From contig NZ_CP026498.1 in NCBI RefSeq assembly GCF_002953255.1, positions 982,254 through 1,026,942 on the forward strand: a stretch of 44,689 bases of DNA, in the 5' to 3' direction. Source of the DNA: Streptomyces sp. CB01881 (GTDB taxonomy: Bacteria; Actinomycetota; Actinomycetes; Streptomycetales; Streptomycetaceae). This document shows positions 1 through 7,822 of the stretch, one piece after another (positions within the stretch are counted from its first letter, which is position 1; each line of letters opens with the position of its first letter). The translations under genes and the position numbers were made by a program. Below the pieces are notes generated by a model that was given only the letters and a program-made list of their open reading frames with translations, had not been told where the DNA came from and did no database searches.

Positions 1-1085
1 CGGGACGCCGGGCGGCACCTGGACGCGGTCGGACTGCAGTTGTTCCTGGAGGCCGACGCCCCGCGTGTGTCGTGCGAGCGGCACGGGGTGGTGGTCGCGG
101 CGGTGCCCTGGGCCCGACACGACGCCGGGCACACGTACGACTTCGACCAGCAGGTCGCCTGGCTGGCCACCGAGTGCTCCAAGTCGGCCACCGCACAGTT
201 GATGCGGGTCGCCTGGCGCACCGTCGGCGCGATCCTGGCCCGCTACCAGCGTGATGCGGAGGCCGGGATCGACCGCCTCGCCGGGCTGCGACGGATCGGC
301 GTCGACGAGATCTCCTACCGCAGGGGCCAGAAGTACATGACCGTGGTCGTCGACCACGACACCCGGCACGTGGTGTGGATGGCAGACGGCCATGGCAAGG
401 ACGTCCTGCGCTCGTTCTTTGATGCCCTGGGTGCCGAGCGCGCCCACCGGCTCACGCACATCAGCGCCGACGGCGCGGAGTGGATCGCGGACGTGGTCGC
501 CGAGCGGGCCCCGAACGCCGTGCGCGCCATGGACCCCTTCCACGTGGTCGCCTGGGCCACAGAGGCGCTGGACGAGGAACGCCGCGCGAGCTGGAACCGG
601 GCCCGCCGCCAGGCCGCGGACCCGGACCTGGCCCGCAGGCTGAAGCACTCCCGCCACGCGCTGTGGAAGAACCCGAGGACCTCACCGACCGGCAGACGGC
701 CAAGCTCGCCTGGATCGCCGCCAACGACCCGCGCCTGCACCGGGCCCATCTGCTCAAGGAGGGCCTGCGCACGATCTACCGGATCGCCCGGGCCGAGGGC
801 GTCCACGCTGCCGTCGCCGCGCTGGACCGCCGGCTGTCCTGGGCCGGACGCTGCCGCATCCCCGCCTTCGTCGACCTCGCCCGCAAGGTCCGACGCCACC
901 GCGACGCCATCCTGCACGCGATCGTCGAGGCGTTGAGTAACGGGCTGATCGAGTCCACCAACACCAAGACACGCCTGATCATCCGACGAGGGTTCGGCTT
1001 TCGCAGTGCCGAGGCCGTCATCGCCCTCGTCATGCTCTGTCTCGGCGGCACCCGGCCTGCCCTGCCCCGCCGCCAACTCGTCTGA
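1..1085 (+). pseudogene. ISL3-family transposase, frameshifted and cut by window start
   Basis: The frame is open from base 1 and encodes the body of an ISL3-type DDE transposase: a PRVSCERHG-type zinc-finger remnant, VDEISYRRGQ and VVVDHDTRHVVW (first catalytic Asp), then MDPFHVV (second Asp). Around base 673-677 the reading continues only in the -1 frame as EDLTDRQTAKLAW and on to GLIESTNTKTRLIIRRGFGF (catalytic Glu), ending at 1085. Restoring one G in the cccgagg stretch would rejoin the two halves. No obvious slippery heptamer is visible, so I read this as a one-base deletion rather than programmed frameshifting. The N-terminus lies outside the window. Family assignment is from motif memory and is firm; inactivity is inferred. 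Confidence 0.85.
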
Positions 1086-1089
1086 TCAC

Positions 1090-1113
1090 ACCCACAGATC
1101 CAGCAGAAGAGCC
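1090..1113. repeat. Probable right terminal inverted repeat of the ISL3 element
   Basis: Five bases after the transposase stop lies acccacagatccagcagaagagcc-like sequence; its reverse complement begins GGCTCTTCTGCTGG, the start typical of ISL3-family ends. The element would therefore end at 1113, and the next 8 bases (gcatttgg) would be one copy of the target duplication. The left end is outside the window, so neither the repeat partner nor the duplication can be confirmed here. Confidence 0.65.
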
Positions 1114-1370
1114 GCATTTGGGCAGGGGGTGAGTCGCGCGTCACACGCCACACAAAGGGGGGAGTAATGGCATGTCCACGACACCATGTCGGGATCCAGT
1201 CAGGCCGATTGGCGACATCCGGAAAGCCTTCCGATGCCCTCGGCGAGCGGCGAAGCTATTGATCGCCGCCAGGGAAACAGCCGGAAGCGGTAGCCGAACG
1301 GAGCGTCAACCGCGGGACGCCCGGCCCGGCCCAGCACACCTCTCCCACCAGCAGAAGCAAGGACTCCGTC
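1114..1370. other. Intergenic region upstream of the small secreted peptide gene
   Basis: No coding frame with actinomycete third-position bias is convincing here. The region must hold the promoter for the gene at 1371, whose AAGGA ribosome-binding site is at 1359-1363. I see no clear -35/-10 pair or palindrome. Confidence 0.4.
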
Positions 1371-1520
1371 ATGATCCGCACCCGTATCGCCCAGGCCACC
1401 GCGGTCGCCGCCGTCTTCCTCACCGCGCTCCTGATCGCCCCCGCCGCCTCGGCCGCCACCGCCGGGACCACGCCCGGCTCGACCGCCGTCACCTCCGACA
1501 GCCTCGGCTGGGGCGGCTGA
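1371..1520 (+). CDS. Small secreted peptide precursor (49 aa), unknown function
   Basis: AAGGA 7 nt ahead of ATG1371 decides the start. The product has a textbook signal peptide: basic MIRTR start, a hydrophobic core at about residues 9-25, then an Ala-rich APAASA cleavage motif. This leaves a mature peptide of only about 21 residues, Thr/Ser/Gly-rich and ending DSLGWGG. No cysteine, lipobox or sortase motif is present. It is followed after 7 nt by the next gene, which lacks its own good ribosome-binding site, so the two are probably translationally coupled. I do not recognise a family. A signalling, adhesive or processed peptide is possible but unproven. Confidence 0.65.
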   Translation: MIRTRIAQATAVAAVFLTALLIAPAASAATAGTTPGSTAVTSDSLGWGG

Positions 1521-1527
1521 GCACGCG

Positions 1528-1842
1528 ATGGACATCGTCTACGCCAGCCTGAAACGCCGACACCCCGGCACGGGGGCGGAGGCGAGCGAAGCGGCCGAGG
1601 CCGTGGACGCCCTGTGGGCGCACGCCAAACCCGCCGACGGACTCCAGCACGCCAGCGCACAGCCCGCCTTGGACCGGATCGACCTCCTTCTCTACCTCCT
1701 CAGCCGCGACCCATCCGACCTGCCCGACGCCGTCGGCCGCGCCCACAGCCTGGTCTCCCGCAGCCACCGGACCTCGCCCCTGCTCCGCCGGTGCTACCTG
1801 CCCCCGGAGCCGCCGGGGGCCACCGGCCACACCGCCCGGTGA
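1528..1842 (+). CDS. Hypothetical 104-aa cytosolic protein coupled to the secreted peptide
   Basis: Starts 7 nt after the stop of the small secreted peptide gene, with no Shine-Dalgarno of its own, suggesting translational coupling. The protein is soluble and largely helical. An acidic/alanine-rich region (residues 15-35) is followed by an amphipathic LDRIDLLLYLLSRDPSDLP segment (about 49-67) and a basic C-terminal part with a single Cys. No signal peptide or membrane segment is evident. I recall similar short actinomycete proteins paired with tiny secreted peptides, but no function is established. The pairing is the most informative observation. Confidence 0.6.
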   Translation: MDIVYASLKRRHPGTGAEASEAAEAVDALWAHAKPADGLQHASAQPALDRIDLLLYLLSRDPSDLPDAVGRAHSLVSRSHRTSPLLRRCYLPPEPPGATGHTAR

Positions 1843-2096
1843 CCACTGCGCCGCCAGCCGCCTGACACATCCCGCGCCCCCGCACCGCCGTGCCGTACGA
1901 CCCGCGATGGCGCCCACCGAACTTCGCACCACCCCTCCGGCCGGGGCGACCACTGCCCGCCGGATACCCGACCGACCGTTCCGCCGCCCGCCGGCCCTGA
2001 ACTTCCCGCTGCCCGCTCCCGGCCGGACACGCCCCGCCAGGCATGCCAGCAGTGCGCCAACAAAAACCTGCCCCGCTCACGACTTGGAGCTTTGCC
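1843..2096. other. Intergenic region before the CHAP-propeller gene
   Basis: Very C-rich, with no credible gene. A long plus-strand frame runs through it but lacks coding signatures. It probably carries the promoter of the CHAP gene; I see no confident -35/-10 boxes. Confidence 0.35.
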
Positions 2097-3770
2097 ATGT
2101 CCCGCGCCCGTACCCGCCTCGCCTCCTCCGCAGCCGCCGTCACCCTGGCCGCCTCCGGTCTCAGCATCCTGGCCGTCCCCGGTGCCCACGCTTCGACGCT
2201 CACCGATTCGATCGTCCAGACGGCCACGAGCCAGCTCGGCAACAACGCCTGCGGAAACGGCGGATACTACGCTTCCGGCACCGGCCAGCACTCCAGTTGC
2301 TCCGGCGGCCACCAGGCACACGCCTGGTGCGCGGACTTCGCCGGCTGGGTGTGGGCGCAGAACGGCGTCCAGAACCTCGGCATCCTGAACGACCTCGCCA
2401 ACAGCTTCCAGACCTACGCGAACAAGTACCAGGGCGGGCTGTCCGGCACCCCGCACGTGGGCGACGCCGTCTTCTTCCACCCGAACGGCTTCAGCGGCAC
2501 GGACTACGACCACGTGGCGCTCGTCACCGCGGTCAACTCGAACGGCACCATCGACTACATCGGCGGCAACCAGGGGAGCCCGAGCAGCGTCAGCCGCAAC
2601 GCCGGGATGCCGTCCCAGCCCGGCTCGGTGGTGTGGACGACCAGTTCCGGATACCGCGTCAATGTCCAGGGCTACGCCAGCCCGGTCGGCGGCACCACCA
2701 CGCCCCCGCCTGTCACCGACCCGGTCGCCCCCCAGGTGACGGACGTCGCGCCGGCCGCCGTCTACAACCCGGACAACGGCACCTCCGAGATCTTCGCGAT
2801 CGGCACCGACGGCGTGCTGTCCCACGCCTACAGCACCAACGGCGGCCAGTGGAGCGACTGGTACCCGATCGACTCCTCGTTCCACTTCACCGGCAAGCCC
2901 ACCGCGGTCTACAACCCGACCAACAAGACCACCGAGGTCTTCGCGATCGGCACCGACGGCGTGCTGTCCCACGCCTACAGCGTCAACGGCGGCCAGTGGA
3001 GCTCCTGGAGCACCATGGACCCCGGCTACCACTTCACCGGCTCGCCGTCCGCCGTCTACAACCCGTCGGTCAACGCGGTGGAGCTGTTCGCTGTCGGCAC
3101 CGACGGCAAGCTCAACCACAAGTACTACGCGGGCGGCGCCTGGTCGGCGTGGAACACCATGGGCAACTGGACCTTCGTCGGTTCCCCCACCGCCGTCTAC
3201 GAGCCCGACCTCAACACCGCCGAGGTGTTCGCGATCGGCACCGACGGCGTGCTGTCCCACGCCTACAGCACCAACGGCGCCGCGTGGAGCGACTTCTTCA
3301 CGCTGGACCCGAGCTACCGCTTCACCGGAGCCCCGGCCGTCGTCTACAACCCGAACAACAAGACGGCCGAGGTATTCGCGGTCGGTGCCGCCGACGGCGT
3401 CATGTCGCACGCCTACAGCACCAACGGCGGCCAGTGGAGTGGCTGGGCCACCCTCGATGCGGGCTACAAGTTCGCCGGCGTGCCCTCGGCGGTCTACAAC
3501 TCCACCACCAAGGCCGTGGAGCTGTTCGGCACCGGCACCGACGGCGTCGTCAACCACAAGTACTACCTCGGCAGCTCCTGGTCGTCCTGGGCGTCGCTCG
3601 GCAGCTGGAAGTTCGCCGGCACTCCGGTGGCCCTCAACGAGCCGAACACCAACGCCGCCGAGGTCTTCGGCATCGGCCAGGACGGCGTGATCTCGCACGC
3701 CTACACCAGCAACGGCAGCCCCTTCAGCAGCTGGTACTCCCTGGGCACCTGGAAGTTCAACACCCACTAA
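2097..3770 (+). CDS. Secreted CHAP-domain peptidoglycan hydrolase with seven-repeat PLL-like beta-propeller
   Basis: Start ATG2097 has GGAG at 2086-2089, better than the in-frame ATG at 2043. The 557-aa product has a signal peptide ending near VPGAHAS. A CHAP amidase/endopeptidase domain follows (about residues 35-195): the nucleophile Cys lies in HAWCADFAGWVW, the His in DYDHVALV and the third polar residue in IGGNQG. After a Pro/Thr linker come seven repeats of about 45-49 residues. Each has an AVYNP-type strand, an E(V/I/L)F(A/G)xGTDG core and a WSxW motif, the pattern of PLL-like seven-bladed lectins. CHAP enzymes cut peptide bonds in murein; the propeller probably binds glycans at the cell surface or on a target cell. 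The adjacent gene encodes a paralogous propeller. Confidence 0.88.
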   Translation: MSRARTRLASSAAAVTLAASGLSILAVPGAHASTLTDSIVQTATSQLGNNACGNGGYYASGTGQHSSCSGGHQAHAWCADFAGWVWAQNGVQNLGILNDLANSFQTYANKYQGGLSGTPHVGDAVFFHPNGFSGTDYDHVALVTAVNSNGTIDYIGGNQGSPSSVSRNAGMPSQPGSVVWTTSSGYRVNVQGYASPVGGTTTPPPVTDPVAPQVTDVAPAAVYNPDNGTSEIFAIGTDGVLSHAYSTNGGQWSDWYPIDSSFHFTGKPTAVYNPTNKTTEVFAIGTDGVLSHAYSVNGGQWSSWSTMDPGYHFTGSPSAVYNPSVNAVELFAVGTDGKLNHKYYAGGAWSAWNTMGNWTFVGSPTAVYEPDLNTAEVFAIGTDGVLSHAYSTNGAAWSDFFTLDPSYRFTGAPAVVYNPNNKTAEVFAVGAADGVMSHAYSTNGGQWSGWATLDAGYKFAGVPSAVYNSTTKAVELFGTGTDGVVNHKYYLGSSWSSWASLGSWKFAGTPVALNEPNTNAAEVFGIGQDGVISHAYTSNGSPFSSWYSLGTWKFNTH

Positions 3771-3787
3771 TCGCAGGTCAACCCGCC

Positions 3788-3822
3788 CGCGGCCGCCGGG
3801 TCCCTCGGACCCGGCGGCCGCG
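3788..3822 (+). terminator. Strong hairpin terminator after the CHAP gene
   Basis: A perfect 16-bp inverted repeat (arms 3788-3803 and 3807-3822, 3-nt loop) lies 18 nt after the CHAP stop and is followed by cccgtctt. It separates the two propeller genes into independent transcripts or attenuates read-through. Confidence 0.75.
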
Positions 3823-3881
3823 CCCGTCTTCGCCTGACCGCAGCCACCGGCTGCTCCCACGACTTCCCGAAGGACCTCCAG

Positions 3882-5333
3882 ATGACCCGCACCCCTTCCC
3901 ACGCCCGCACTCGCATGAGCACCACCGTCGGCGCCCTCGGCCTGGCCGTGGCGGCGGCCTCCCTCGGCGCCGGCCAGGCGGACGCCGCCTCGGTGGCGAC
4001 CTGGGACAAGGTCGCCCAGTGCGAGAGCACCGGGAACTGGTCGATCAACACCAACAACGGCTACTACGGCGGCCTGCAGATCAGCCTGAGCAACTGGAAG
4101 TACTACGGGGGCACCGCGTACGCGGCCCGCCCGGACCTCGCGACCAAGCAGCAGCAGATCCTGATAGCGGAGAAGATCCTCGCCGACCAGGGTGCCGGAG
4201 CGTGGACCTGCAGCCCGGGCACCGGCCTGGCCACCGACCGCACCAACCCGTACCCGGACCCGACCCCCACCCCGACGCCGACCCCGATGACGGCCCCCTC
4301 CTCGGCGGCGGCCCCCGTCCTCTACAACCCGGATACGGCGACAGCCGAGGTGTTCGCGGTCGGTGCGGACGGTGTGCTGTCCCACAGCTACAGCACCAAC
4401 GGCGGTGCCTGGACCGACTGGTCCACGCTCGACCCGTCCTTCCGGTTCTCGGGTGCCCCGGCGGTGGTGTACAACCCGGTGAACAAGGTCACCGAGGTGT
4501 TCGCGACCGGCAAGGACGGCGTCATCTCGCACAACTACCTGTTCAACGGCGGCCAGTGGAGCGGCTGGTCGACCCTCGACCCGTCGTACAAGTTCTCCGG
4601 CAGCCCGACCGCCGTCTACAACGCTTCGACAAACGCGATCGAACTGTTCGGCACCGGCACCGACGGTGTGCTGAACCACACCTACAACCTCAACGCCGGC
4701 TCCTGGCAGGGCTGGACCTCACTCGGCACCTGGAAGTTCGCACGCACCCCCACCGCCGTCTACAACCCGGACACCAAGACGGCCGAGGTGTTCGACATCG
4801 GTGCGGACGGTGCGCTGTCCCACAGCTACAGCACCAACGGCGGCGCCTGGACTGACTGGTCCACGCTCGACCCGTCCTTCCGGTTCTCGGGTGCCCCGGC
4901 GGTGGTGTACAACCCGGTGAACAAGGTCACCGAGGTGTTCGCGACCGGCAAGGACGGCGTCATCTCGCACAACTACCTGTTCAACGGCGGCCAGTGGAGC
5001 GGCTGGTCGACCCTCGACCCGTCGTACAAGTTCTCCGGCAGCCCGACCGCCGTCTACAACGCTTCGACAAACGCGATCGAACTGTTCGGCACCGGCACCG
5101 ACGGTGTGCTGAACCACACCTACAACCTCAACGCCGACTCCTGGCAGGGCTGGACCTCACTCGGCACGTACAAGTTCGCCGGCAACCCCACCGCCGTCTA
5201 CGAGTCCGCCACGCACGCGGCCGAGGTCTTCGGCATCGGTGCCGACGGCCTGATCTCCCACGCGTACAGCGCCAACGGCGGCACCTGGAGCAACTGGACC
5301 ACCCTCGGCACCTGGAAGTTCCAGACCACCTGA
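3882..5333 (+). CDS. Secreted Rpf-like transglycosylase with seven-repeat PLL-like beta-propeller
   Basis: GAAGGA at 3869-3874 sits 7 nt before ATG3882. The 483-aa product has a signal peptide ending near GQADAAS. A resuscitation-promoting-factor/transglycosylase-like domain follows (about residues 38-110), with WDKVAQCESTGNW containing the predicted catalytic Glu, GGLQIS, and the paired Cys in GAWTCSPG. A PTPTPTPTP linker leads to seven repeats homologous to those of the preceding CHAP protein. Rpf-type enzymes cleave the MurNAc-GlcNAc bond in murein. Repeats 1-3 and 4-6 are almost identical at DNA level through a 438-bp tandem duplication. The same glycan-binding module is thus attached to two different murein-cleaving chemistries in neighbouring genes. 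Confidence 0.88.
   Translation: MTRTPSHARTRMSTTVGALGLAVAAASLGAGQADAASVATWDKVAQCESTGNWSINTNNGYYGGLQISLSNWKYYGGTAYAARPDLATKQQQILIAEKILADQGAGAWTCSPGTGLATDRTNPYPDPTPTPTPTPMTAPSSAAAPVLYNPDTATAEVFAVGADGVLSHSYSTNGGAWTDWSTLDPSFRFSGAPAVVYNPVNKVTEVFATGKDGVISHNYLFNGGQWSGWSTLDPSYKFSGSPTAVYNASTNAIELFGTGTDGVLNHTYNLNAGSWQGWTSLGTWKFARTPTAVYNPDTKTAEVFDIGADGALSHSYSTNGGAWTDWSTLDPSFRFSGAPAVVYNPVNKVTEVFATGKDGVISHNYLFNGGQWSGWSTLDPSYKFSGSPTAVYNASTNAIELFGTGTDGVLNHTYNLNADSWQGWTSLGTYKFAGNPTAVYESATHAAEVFGIGADGLISHAYSANGGTWSNWTTLGTWKFQTT
4320..5195 (+). repeat. Two adjacent 438-bp direct repeats inside the propeller coding region
   Basis: Bases 4320-4757 and 4758-5195 align at a constant offset of 438 with only scattered differences; for example, long stretches from 4461 and from 4899 are the same. 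Each unit encodes three propeller blades (146 codons), so the duplication keeps frame and, with the final unique blade, gives seven. It also explains the unusually long open frames on other strands here. Confidence 0.9.
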
Positions 5334-5356
5334 TCCTGAGCGGCGAGGAACCCGCA

Positions 5357-5387
5357 CTGCCCCGGGGCCCGATCAGCCCCGGGGCAG
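5357..5387 (+). terminator. Hairpin terminator after the Rpf-propeller gene
   Basis: Inverted repeat ctgccccgggg / ccccggggcag (5357-5367 and 5377-5387) with a 9-nt loop, 23 nt after the stop codon. There is no U-tract, as is usual in streptomycetes. Confidence 0.65.
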
Positions 5388-5541
5388 AGGACTGCGTGGG
5401 TACGGCCGGTGCGGCCTTCGGTGCGCGGAGGCGAGAAAGGACGGTCTGCCCGGGCCCGCTCGGGCGCCTCCAAAAGCCATTCTCTTCCAAACCCTCGCCC
5501 GCGCGTCCCCTCCCGGCGTCGTCCGCCCTCGCCGTGCGGGC

Positions 5542-5745
5542 CTACGGCTGGGCCGGGTCGGTGGTGAAGCGTTCGGGGTGGGCGGCGCTGGCGTAGGCGA
5601 CGGTGGTGGCGACGGAGATCCCGAACAGGTGCATGAGGTGGACCGGGTCGCCGGTGTGGCGGGCCTCGTCGAGGATACGGTCGGCATCCATGCTGCGTGA
5701 GTGCCCGTAGAACCCGTCGGGACTCCGCTGTCCCCGCGGAGGCAT
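5542..5745 (-). pseudogene. Remnant of an integrase/tyrosine-recombinase C-terminus
   Basis: About 67 residues in one frame, with GDPVHLMHLFGISVATTVAY followed by ASAAHPERF. This resembles the C-terminal tail of actinomycete tyrosine recombinase/integrase-like proteins (the LFGIS..TA..Y..AAHPER pattern, from memory). The catalytic R-H-R-Y core is absent. Upstream, the same frame continues without homology to a stop near 5869. It lies between the secretion block and an IS element, fitting a decayed mobile element. Identity is moderate to weak. Confidence 0.45.
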
Positions 5746-6118
5746 CGACGGGCGGAGGCTGCTGCTGACTTGCTTCCCCTGATTTTCGTCGTCGTCCGGC
5801 GGCGCCGCAAGCGCCGACGGACGGTCATCGGGCGCACGAGGCGCCGAGTCGGTCGGCTTGGTTCGCGCCTATTGACTCGGCCCGCTCCAAGCTTTGACAG
5901 CAAAGCTTGGAAGCCGCCTTTGGCGACACCGGATGGCGCAGTCACCGGCGGAGGTCCAGCCTGGACTGGAAACGCGCTAATCACTCTCATCAAAAACGAC
6001 AAGCAGAGAAGATGGTTCGGCCCGAGTGGGCGTTAAGTCCGATCTTCCCCGGTTTGTGATCACTCGATCGTGGGTACTGGCCGCTATGCGACAACTCCGT
6101 GGGCATGTCCATGCTGAG
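5746..6118. other. Non-coding junction between integrase remnant and IS5-like element
   Basis: No supportable gene. Base composition is lower in GC than the neighbours from about 5870 on. It contains the inverted repeat at 5886-5911 and must include the left end of the following IS element. I could not match a convincing terminal inverted repeat to sequence after 7758. Confidence 0.4.
5886..5911. repeat. Perfect 11-bp inverted repeat with 4-nt loop
   Basis: tccaagctttg (5886-5896), loop acag, caaagcttgga (5901-5911). It is AT-richer than its surroundings. It could be an old terminator, a recombination-site arm or an IS end; position alone does not decide. Confidence 0.6.
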
Positions 6119-6982
6119 ATGCCAGGCATGGAGAGAGAGCCGTACCCCAGTGACTTATCGGATGCACAGTGGCCGCTGATCGAGCCGATGATCACGGCCT
6201 GGAAACAGGACCGGGTGGCGCGGTCGGCGACCGGGGATCCGGGGTCCTGCGACCTGCGAGAGGTCGTGAACGCGATCTTCTACCAGAACCGGACGGGCTG
6301 TCAGTGGCGCTACCTACCCCATGATCTCCCGGCCTGGTCGGCGGTGTTCTACTACTTCAGCCTGTGGCGCCAGGACGGGCTGGACCAGCGGATCCAGGAA
6401 CTCCTGCGCTGCCAGGTGCGGGAGAGGGCCCGCCGATTAGAGGACCCGTCCCTGGTGATCATCGACACCCAGTCCGTTCGGGCGGCCGCCGGTGTTCCGA
6501 AGACCACGACGGGACTGGACGCCAACAAGAAGGTGTCGGGCCGCAAGCGGGGACTGGCTGTCGATGTGATGGGCCTGATCATCGGCGTCGTCGTCCTGAC
6601 CGCCTCCGCCCATGACAACGCCGCCGGCACCGCCCTGCTCGACCAGGCCGCCGAACGGTGCGGCAGTCGGCTGGAGAAAGCCCTGGTGGACCAGGGTTTC
6701 AAGGACGAGGTCATCATCCACGGTGCCCTGCTGGACATCGACGTCGAAGTCGTCCGCCGCAACCCGGCCGACCAGGGCAAAGGATTCGTCCCGCAACCGA
6801 AGCGGTGGGTGGTCGAGCAGACGAACGGCACGCTGATGCTCCACCGGCGCCTCGCCCGTGAGTACGACTACCGGCCCGATACCTCCGCCTCGCGCGTCTA
6901 CCGGGCCTCCACCGCGAACATGACCCGCCGCCTCACCACACCCGCCCCGGCCTGGCGCGACACCCTCGGACTGGCCGCGTGA
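6119..6982 (+). CDS. IS5-family transposase
   Basis: A 287-aa DDE transposase if started at ATG6119 (ATG6128 is equally possible; the frame is open back to GTG6026). The N-terminal DUF4096-like region reads PYPSDLSDAQWPLIEPMI and GCQWRYLPHDLP. The catalytic core shows LVIIDTQSVRAA (first Asp), LVDQGFKD (second Asp) and KRWVVEQTNGTL (Glu), then a normal C-terminus. The frame is intact, so it may be active. Its stop overlaps the GTG of the next gene by 4 nt (GTGA), tying a winged-helix passenger protein to the transposase. Confidence 0.88.
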   Translation: MPGMEREPYPSDLSDAQWPLIEPMITAWKQDRVARSATGDPGSCDLREVVNAIFYQNRTGCQWRYLPHDLPAWSAVFYYFSLWRQDGLDQRIQELLRCQVRERARRLEDPSLVIIDTQSVRAAAGVPKTTTGLDANKKVSGRKRGLAVDVMGLIIGVVVLTASAHDNAAGTALLDQAAERCGSRLEKALVDQGFKDEVIIHGALLDIDVEVVRRNPADQGKGFVPQPKRWVVEQTNGTLMLHRRLAREYDYRPDTSASRVYRASTANMTRRLTTPAPAWRDTLGLAA

Positions 6983-7377
6983 ACGTCACCGAACTCCTGG
7001 CCGGCCTCCAGGCCCGGCAGGACGAGGCCACCACCCGGGCCGCAGAACTGCGCGACCAGATCGAGCACCTCACCGCCGCCCTGGCCGAGACCGAGGCCCG
7101 TCTCGCGGACCTGACCACCACCCGAAAGATCATCACGGAGGTCGCGCCGACAGGAACCGAACCGGAACCGCCCGAGAGGAACACCACTTACCAGGCCATC
7201 GTGAACGCCTTCAACCAGTACCCCGGCCGGGCGTTCCAAGCTCGCGAGCTGCACGAACTCCTCGACATGCCCACCGATGAGGCGTCCGTCAACATCACCC
7301 GCAGCCGCCTCGGACGCCTCACCCGCCAAGGCTTCCTCACCCAACCCGGACGAGGCCGCTACCAGAAACGGACTTAA
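6979..7377 (+). CDS. Coiled-coil winged-helix passenger protein of the IS5-like element
   Basis: 132 aa from GTG6979, translationally coupled to the transposase. Residues 1-50 form a predicted coiled coil (repeated A/L/E/R heptads, TELLAGLQARQDEATTR through LADLTTTRK). Residues 65-130 look like a winged helix-turn-helix: AFQARELHELLDMP, then ITRSRLGRLTRQGFLTQPGR, a recognition helix plus wing. It probably binds DNA and may regulate or assist transposition. Such accessory genes are seen behind some streptomycete IS5 transposases (from memory). Reading resumes in the same frame after its TAA. Confidence 0.6.
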   Translation: MNVTELLAGLQARQDEATTRAAELRDQIEHLTAALAETEARLADLTTTRKIITEVAPTGTEPEPPERNTTYQAIVNAFNQYPGRAFQARELHELLDMPTDEASVNITRSRLGRLTRQGFLTQPGRGRYQKRT

Positions 7378-7758
7378 CGCCCACTGAGACTGGACCGCAG
7401 CGACCTGACCGGCGAACTGCTCCGGTGGGCACGACGCGAGATCCTCATCAAGACCGGACCCGGAACCTTCAAGATCCCGGCCGGGCCACCCAGGCCCTCC
7501 AAACTCGCCGTTCGCCGCGAGGACGTGCTCGCTGTCATGGCGACGGCGCCCGACCGCCACTGGCACACCCGCGAGATCGCCGCCGCGCTGAACACTGTCA
7601 AGGAGAACACCCTCACCATCCACCTGAGCGCCTGGGCACGCAAGAACCTGCTGGTCAAGACCGCACCGGCAACCTACGCTCTCCCCGAAGACGCACCAGC
7701 AGACGCCCGAACCAGCCAGCCCAATGCCGCGAACTCGCCGATCTACGCGTTGATTTGA
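7378..7758 (+). pseudogene. In-frame continuation: second winged-helix unit without a good start
   Basis: Directly after TAA7375-7377 the same frame stays open for 126 codons. It encodes a half winged helix (DLTGELLRWARREILIKTGP) and then a complete one, HWHTREIAAALNTVKENTLT followed by LSAWARKNLLVKTAPATYAL. Both match the fold of the preceding protein. There is no ATG/GTG with a ribosome-binding site near the beginning (CTG7384 and CTG7390 or ATG7543 are the options). It is either a nonsense-split longer protein or a degraded paralogue fused behind it. Confidence 0.5.
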
Positions 7759-7822
7759 CAGAACTGCTCAAACCATAACTTTTCGGCATTGCCTCGGCGT
7801 TCGTCAGCACGAGGAGGGCTGT

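Noticed and set aside
660..690. Programmed -1 frameshifting in the ISL3 transposase
   Set aside because: No X-XXY-YYZ heptamer or following structure evident; ISL3 elements do not normally use frameshifting.
1794..4679. 961-codon open frame on the minus strand
   Set aside because: Mirror of the repeated CHAP/Rpf propeller genes; low-complexity Val/Gly/Arg protein, no motifs, caused by high GC and repeats. The 982-codon plus-strand frame at 1907-4855 is rejected for the same reason.
5997..7800. Terminal inverted repeats of the IS5-like element
   Set aside because: Only a six-base match (atggtt) between the left flank and the reverse complement of the right flank; too weak to set the ends.
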